Assembly (NCBI GenBank): GCA_016935365.1 | Contig: JAFGRB010000211.1 | Location: 1 to 64,000, forward strand | From: Deltaproteobacteria bacterium | GTDB taxonomy: Bacteria; Myxococcota; B64-G9 | Length of the DNA stretch: 64,000 nucleotides | Reading direction: 5' to 3' | Shown: positions 61,968 to 64,000 of the stretch, piece after piece | Numbering within the stretch: the stretch's first letter is position 1 | How the letters are laid out: every line of letters begins with the position of its first letter | Made by a program: the position numbers and the translations under genes | The notes under the pieces: generated by a model | What the model was told of the DNA's origin: nothing | Databases searched by the model: none | Seen by the model: only the letters and a program-made list of their open reading frames with translations

Positions 61968-63283
61968 GAGGGGATCATCTCCAGGAAGGCCTGGATGCGG
62001 TTCTCGGCCTGCTCGTCGGCAAAGGCGCGCGGGTCGTTGTGGTCGGCTTCCAGCAGCAGGGCCGGAATACCGCGTGCGCTCAGGCGCTCGCGCTGGTCCA
62101 TCTGGCCCACCGAGTAGGGCTTGCAGGAGCGATCCGAGTGCAGGATGACGCCGTGGGCCGCGTAGTCGGTCGCCAGGCGCTGGATGGTATCGAGCTTGTG
62201 TCCGGTGCCCCGGTTGAGGATCGGGTGCAGGTAGACCCGGGCCGCGGATCGCATGGGGTCGGAAGGGTCGATGAGCGCGGCCAGCTCGCCCCAGGCGTTG
62301 GTGTAGGTCGAGGCGACCAGGGTGGCGCCGTGCCGGGCCAGCAGCTCGCTCAGCCCTCGCATGCGGTACCAGATCGGCAGGTTGTCCCAGATGAGCCGGA
62401 TCCGTTCCTGCTTCAGTGCGCCGGTGCCGCGGGCGATGCGCAGATCGAGCGTGGCCAGAAGCGCGCGGTAGTAATCGACGGTGGCCCGATCGCCGCGCAT
62501 CTCGACGATGGGTCCCATGTGGATGAACTCGTCGAAAGCCGTGATCGGCGCGGGCACGTGCCGGGCCCGCTCGAGCACGCGCATCCAGAGCTCGACCGCC
62601 TCGCGCGATCGCCGGGTGACTCTCTCGAGCTCGGCCGGGTCGATGCTCCGGCCGGCGACCCGCTCGGCCGTCTCCACGCCCAGCTCGAGCTGGCGCTGGA
62701 CGAAGTCGACCGCGTGCGCGGGGGCGGTCGAGTAGATGAAAGGCGTGTCGATGATCACCAGGGGCACGCGGAAATGCGCGGCCAGGACGCGATACCAGAA
62801 GAGCACGGTCTGGCAGATGTTGGTGCAGCACAGCAGCAGGTCGGGCTTCGGCAGGCGGCCGACCGGCGTGCGGCCGGAGAGCAAGCTGCCGAGATCCGTC
62901 CGGGCGTACGAGCAGATGTCCCGCGAGTAGCCGGCCTCCTCGGCCGCCTGGCACAGCTCCTCACCGCGCCTGCGGATGCCGCACACGGCTCCGTGGTTCT
63001 CGGGGTAGAGCAAGTAGTAGCCGAGGGCCTTGAGGAACTCCACCGGGGCCCCCGAGGTGACCCAGGCCACCTTGCGGTGGGCGTCTGCATACCGGCCGGT
63101 CAGGTAGTGCCGGCTGATGAGCTCCTTGAGCCAGGGCGAGGTGGAAAGCGGCGGGCTGAACGGCGAGCTCGTCTTGGGCGCGCGATGGCGCAGCCGCCAC
63201 TCGTTTCGCAGGCGCTCGAAGCGCAGCACGCCCTTGCCGATCCCCGTGCCCAGGTAGTAGCGCAGCGCGCCCTCGATGCTCAT
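61964..63283 (-). CDS. 2-hydroxyacyl-CoA dehydratase / benzoyl-CoA reductase-type subunit
   Basis: 439 residues. VAWVTSGAPVEFLKALGYYLLYPENHGAVCGIRR, then DICSYARTDLGSLL and KPDLLLCCTNICQTVLFWYRVLAAHFRVPLVIIDTPF, are characteristic of the HgdB/BcrB/FldB superfamily. The cysteines at SYARTD- and CCTNIC-type positions hold the Fe-S cluster. The C-terminus has ILHSDRSCKPYSVGQMD. Reaction type (dehydration versus ring reduction) cannot be told from sequence by eye. It is flanked by overlaps with the second subunit and the activase. Confidence 0.87.
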   Translation of the reverse strand: MSIEGALRYYLGTGIGKGVLRFERLRNEWRLRHRAPKTSSPFSPPLSTSPWLKELISRHYLTGRYADAHRKVAWVTSGAPVEFLKALGYYLLYPENHGAVCGIRRRGEELCQAAEEAGYSRDICSYARTDLGSLLSGRTPVGRLPKPDLLLCCTNICQTVLFWYRVLAAHFRVPLVIIDTPFIYSTAPAHAVDFVQRQLELGVETAERVAGRSIDPAELERVTRRSREAVELWMRVLERARHVPAPITAFDEFIHMGPIVEMRGDRATVDYYRALLATLDLRIARGTGALKQERIRLIWDNLPIWYRMRGLSELLARHGATLVASTYTNAWGELAALIDPSDPMRSAARVYLHPILNRGTGHKLDTIQRLATDYAAHGVILHSDRSCKPYSVGQMDQRERLSARGIPALLLEADHNDPRAFADEQAENRIQAFLEMIPS

Positions 63284-64000
63284 GACAGCATCTCCACAAA
63301 GGCCTCCAGCCGGGTGAGGATCTGGTCGGGTAGGGCATCGGCCAGGTCCACTTCACACGCCAGGCAGGCCAGCCCGGCCTCGCGCAATCCGGCCTGGAGC
63401 CTCGGCAGGTAGAACAGCTCGGGCTCGCAGAACTTCACGTCGAAGAAGATGACCCCCCGGGCGCCGCTGCGCTCGGCCAGCTCGCACAGGTGTGCGACGC
63501 GAGCACCCATCGAGCAGTCGCGGGTGCTGTCCGGCGGGCCCGAGAGCAGGCGCGCGGCCTGGCGCTCGAGCGGGTCGTCGAACGCGCAGGCGCGGTAGAT
63601 GCGCCTGCCGGCGCAGGCCATGTCGTCGGCCACCACGCACGCCCCGGCCGCGTCCAGCGCGTCGAGCACGGACGCGGGCTCCGGCACCAGGCCGCTGAGC
63701 AGCACCGGCACACCGGCCGCTTCCATCTCGCCGCGAGCCTCCAGCGCGGAGTCGGCCAGCGCGCAGAATCGCTCGGCGGGCAGGTACTCCCGCGAGCGGA
63801 GCAGCTCGTAGAGGCGGCGGTTGGAAAGCCCCAGGCGACGCCTGTCGTCGATGAGTGCCGCGGCGGCCCGATCGGCCTGCTCCTCGCGATCGAGGCGGGC
63901 GTGGAGCTCGGCCCGGTCGAGCTCGCGGCCTGCGATGCGCGCCAGCCTCTCGGCCAGCGACTCGATCTCGGCGGTCAGGTAGGCGCGGTCCACGTCGCGC
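63280..64000 (-). CDS. Second 2-hydroxyacyl-CoA dehydratase-type subunit (N-terminus beyond window)
   Basis: The C-terminal ~240 residues of a related subunit; the frame remains open to the window edge, so the start is missing. GVPVLLSGLVPEPASVLDALDAAGACVVADDMACAGRRIY and STRDCSMGARVAHLCELAERSGARGVIFFDVKFCEPELFYLP match the HgdB/BadD type, including the cluster-region Cys of VKFCEPE. Stop overlaps the next subunit's ATG by 4 bases. Confidence 0.85.
   Translation of the reverse strand, partial: RDVDRAYLTAEIESLAERLARIAGRELDRAELHARLDREEQADRAAAALIDDRRRLGLSNRRLYELLRSREYLPAERFCALADSALEARGEMEAAGVPVLLSGLVPEPASVLDALDAAGACVVADDMACAGRRIYRACAFDDPLERQAARLLSGPPDSTRDCSMGARVAHLCELAERSGARGVIFFDVKFCEPELFYLPRLQAGLREAGLACLACEVDLADALPDQILTRLEAFVEMLS

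Overview
The window is GC-rich, almost gap-free bacterial chromosome. Many predicted secreted or lipid-anchored proteins carry Cys-rich, DxDxDG calcium-type, Ig-like or FG-GAP repeats. Other marks are NtrY/NtrX-type and sigma-54 signalling, a double-PilZ protein and a histone-H1-like KAAKK tail. Together these point to a Myxococcota/deltaproteobacteria-type Gram-negative. That assignment is inference from gene style, not from a marker gene. No rRNA, tRNA, CRISPR array, insertion sequence or phage gene was seen, and no gene-free stretch exceeds 300 bases.

Layout: 1-2 kb, a truncated MopE-like repeat lipoprotein. 2-8 kb, a porin-like protein, then a tight operon lptM-like / dapA / dapB / dapL / folK / TPR lipoprotein (lysine and peptidoglycan precursor synthesis by the LL-diaminopimelate aminotransferase route). 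8-13.4 kb, a transaldolase-type aldolase, etfB-etfA, and GlcD- and GlcF-type subunits that look like an ETF-linked 2-hydroxyacid oxidoreductase. 13.4-26.6 kb, a putative RiPP-type modification locus. 26.8-31 kb, a small Cys-rich lipoprotein with a sigma-54 promoter, an HD-like protein, a methyltransferase, a glycosyltransferase and a metallo-beta-lactamase-fold protein lacking its metal ligands. 31-36.7 kb, an Omp85-type barrel, a DUF4390-like protein and an NtrY/NtrX-type two-component pair. 36.7-39 kb, a TetR regulator and a B12-type radical SAM enzyme with matching palindromic operators. 39-47 kb, small envelope proteins, a double-PilZ protein, a secreted transglutaminase-like protein, an exported PepF-type peptidase, and a Kazal/Cys-rich lipoprotein with a near-consensus sigma-54 promoter and three upstream palindromes. 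47-60 kb, a propeller/hairpin lipoprotein, then an ECF sigma / anti-sigma / caspase-like operon and three surface or envelope genes. 60-64 kb, a TPR protein and a 2-hydroxyacyl-CoA dehydratase/benzoyl-CoA reductase-like operon that runs off the window.

The main discovery candidate is the 13.4-26.6 kb locus. It holds a PqqD-type peptide-recognition domain fused to a lysine-rich H1-like tail, a 2320-residue surface lipoprotein, a 49-residue precursor-like peptide with a YxxPxL leader motif, and an HPr-kinase-like enzyme. It continues with a radical SAM/SPASM enzyme fused to a protein-arginine-methyltransferase-like domain, an S24/S26-like protein with Cys in place of the usual Ser, and a lipid-anchored M1 metallopeptidase. 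The last four genes are joined by 4-base start/stop overlaps. A second candidate is regulatory: the ECF sigma gene and the later 1758-residue lipoprotein gene share a promoter-like motif absent from other promoters I read, so this sigma factor probably controls its own operon and that surface-protein cluster.
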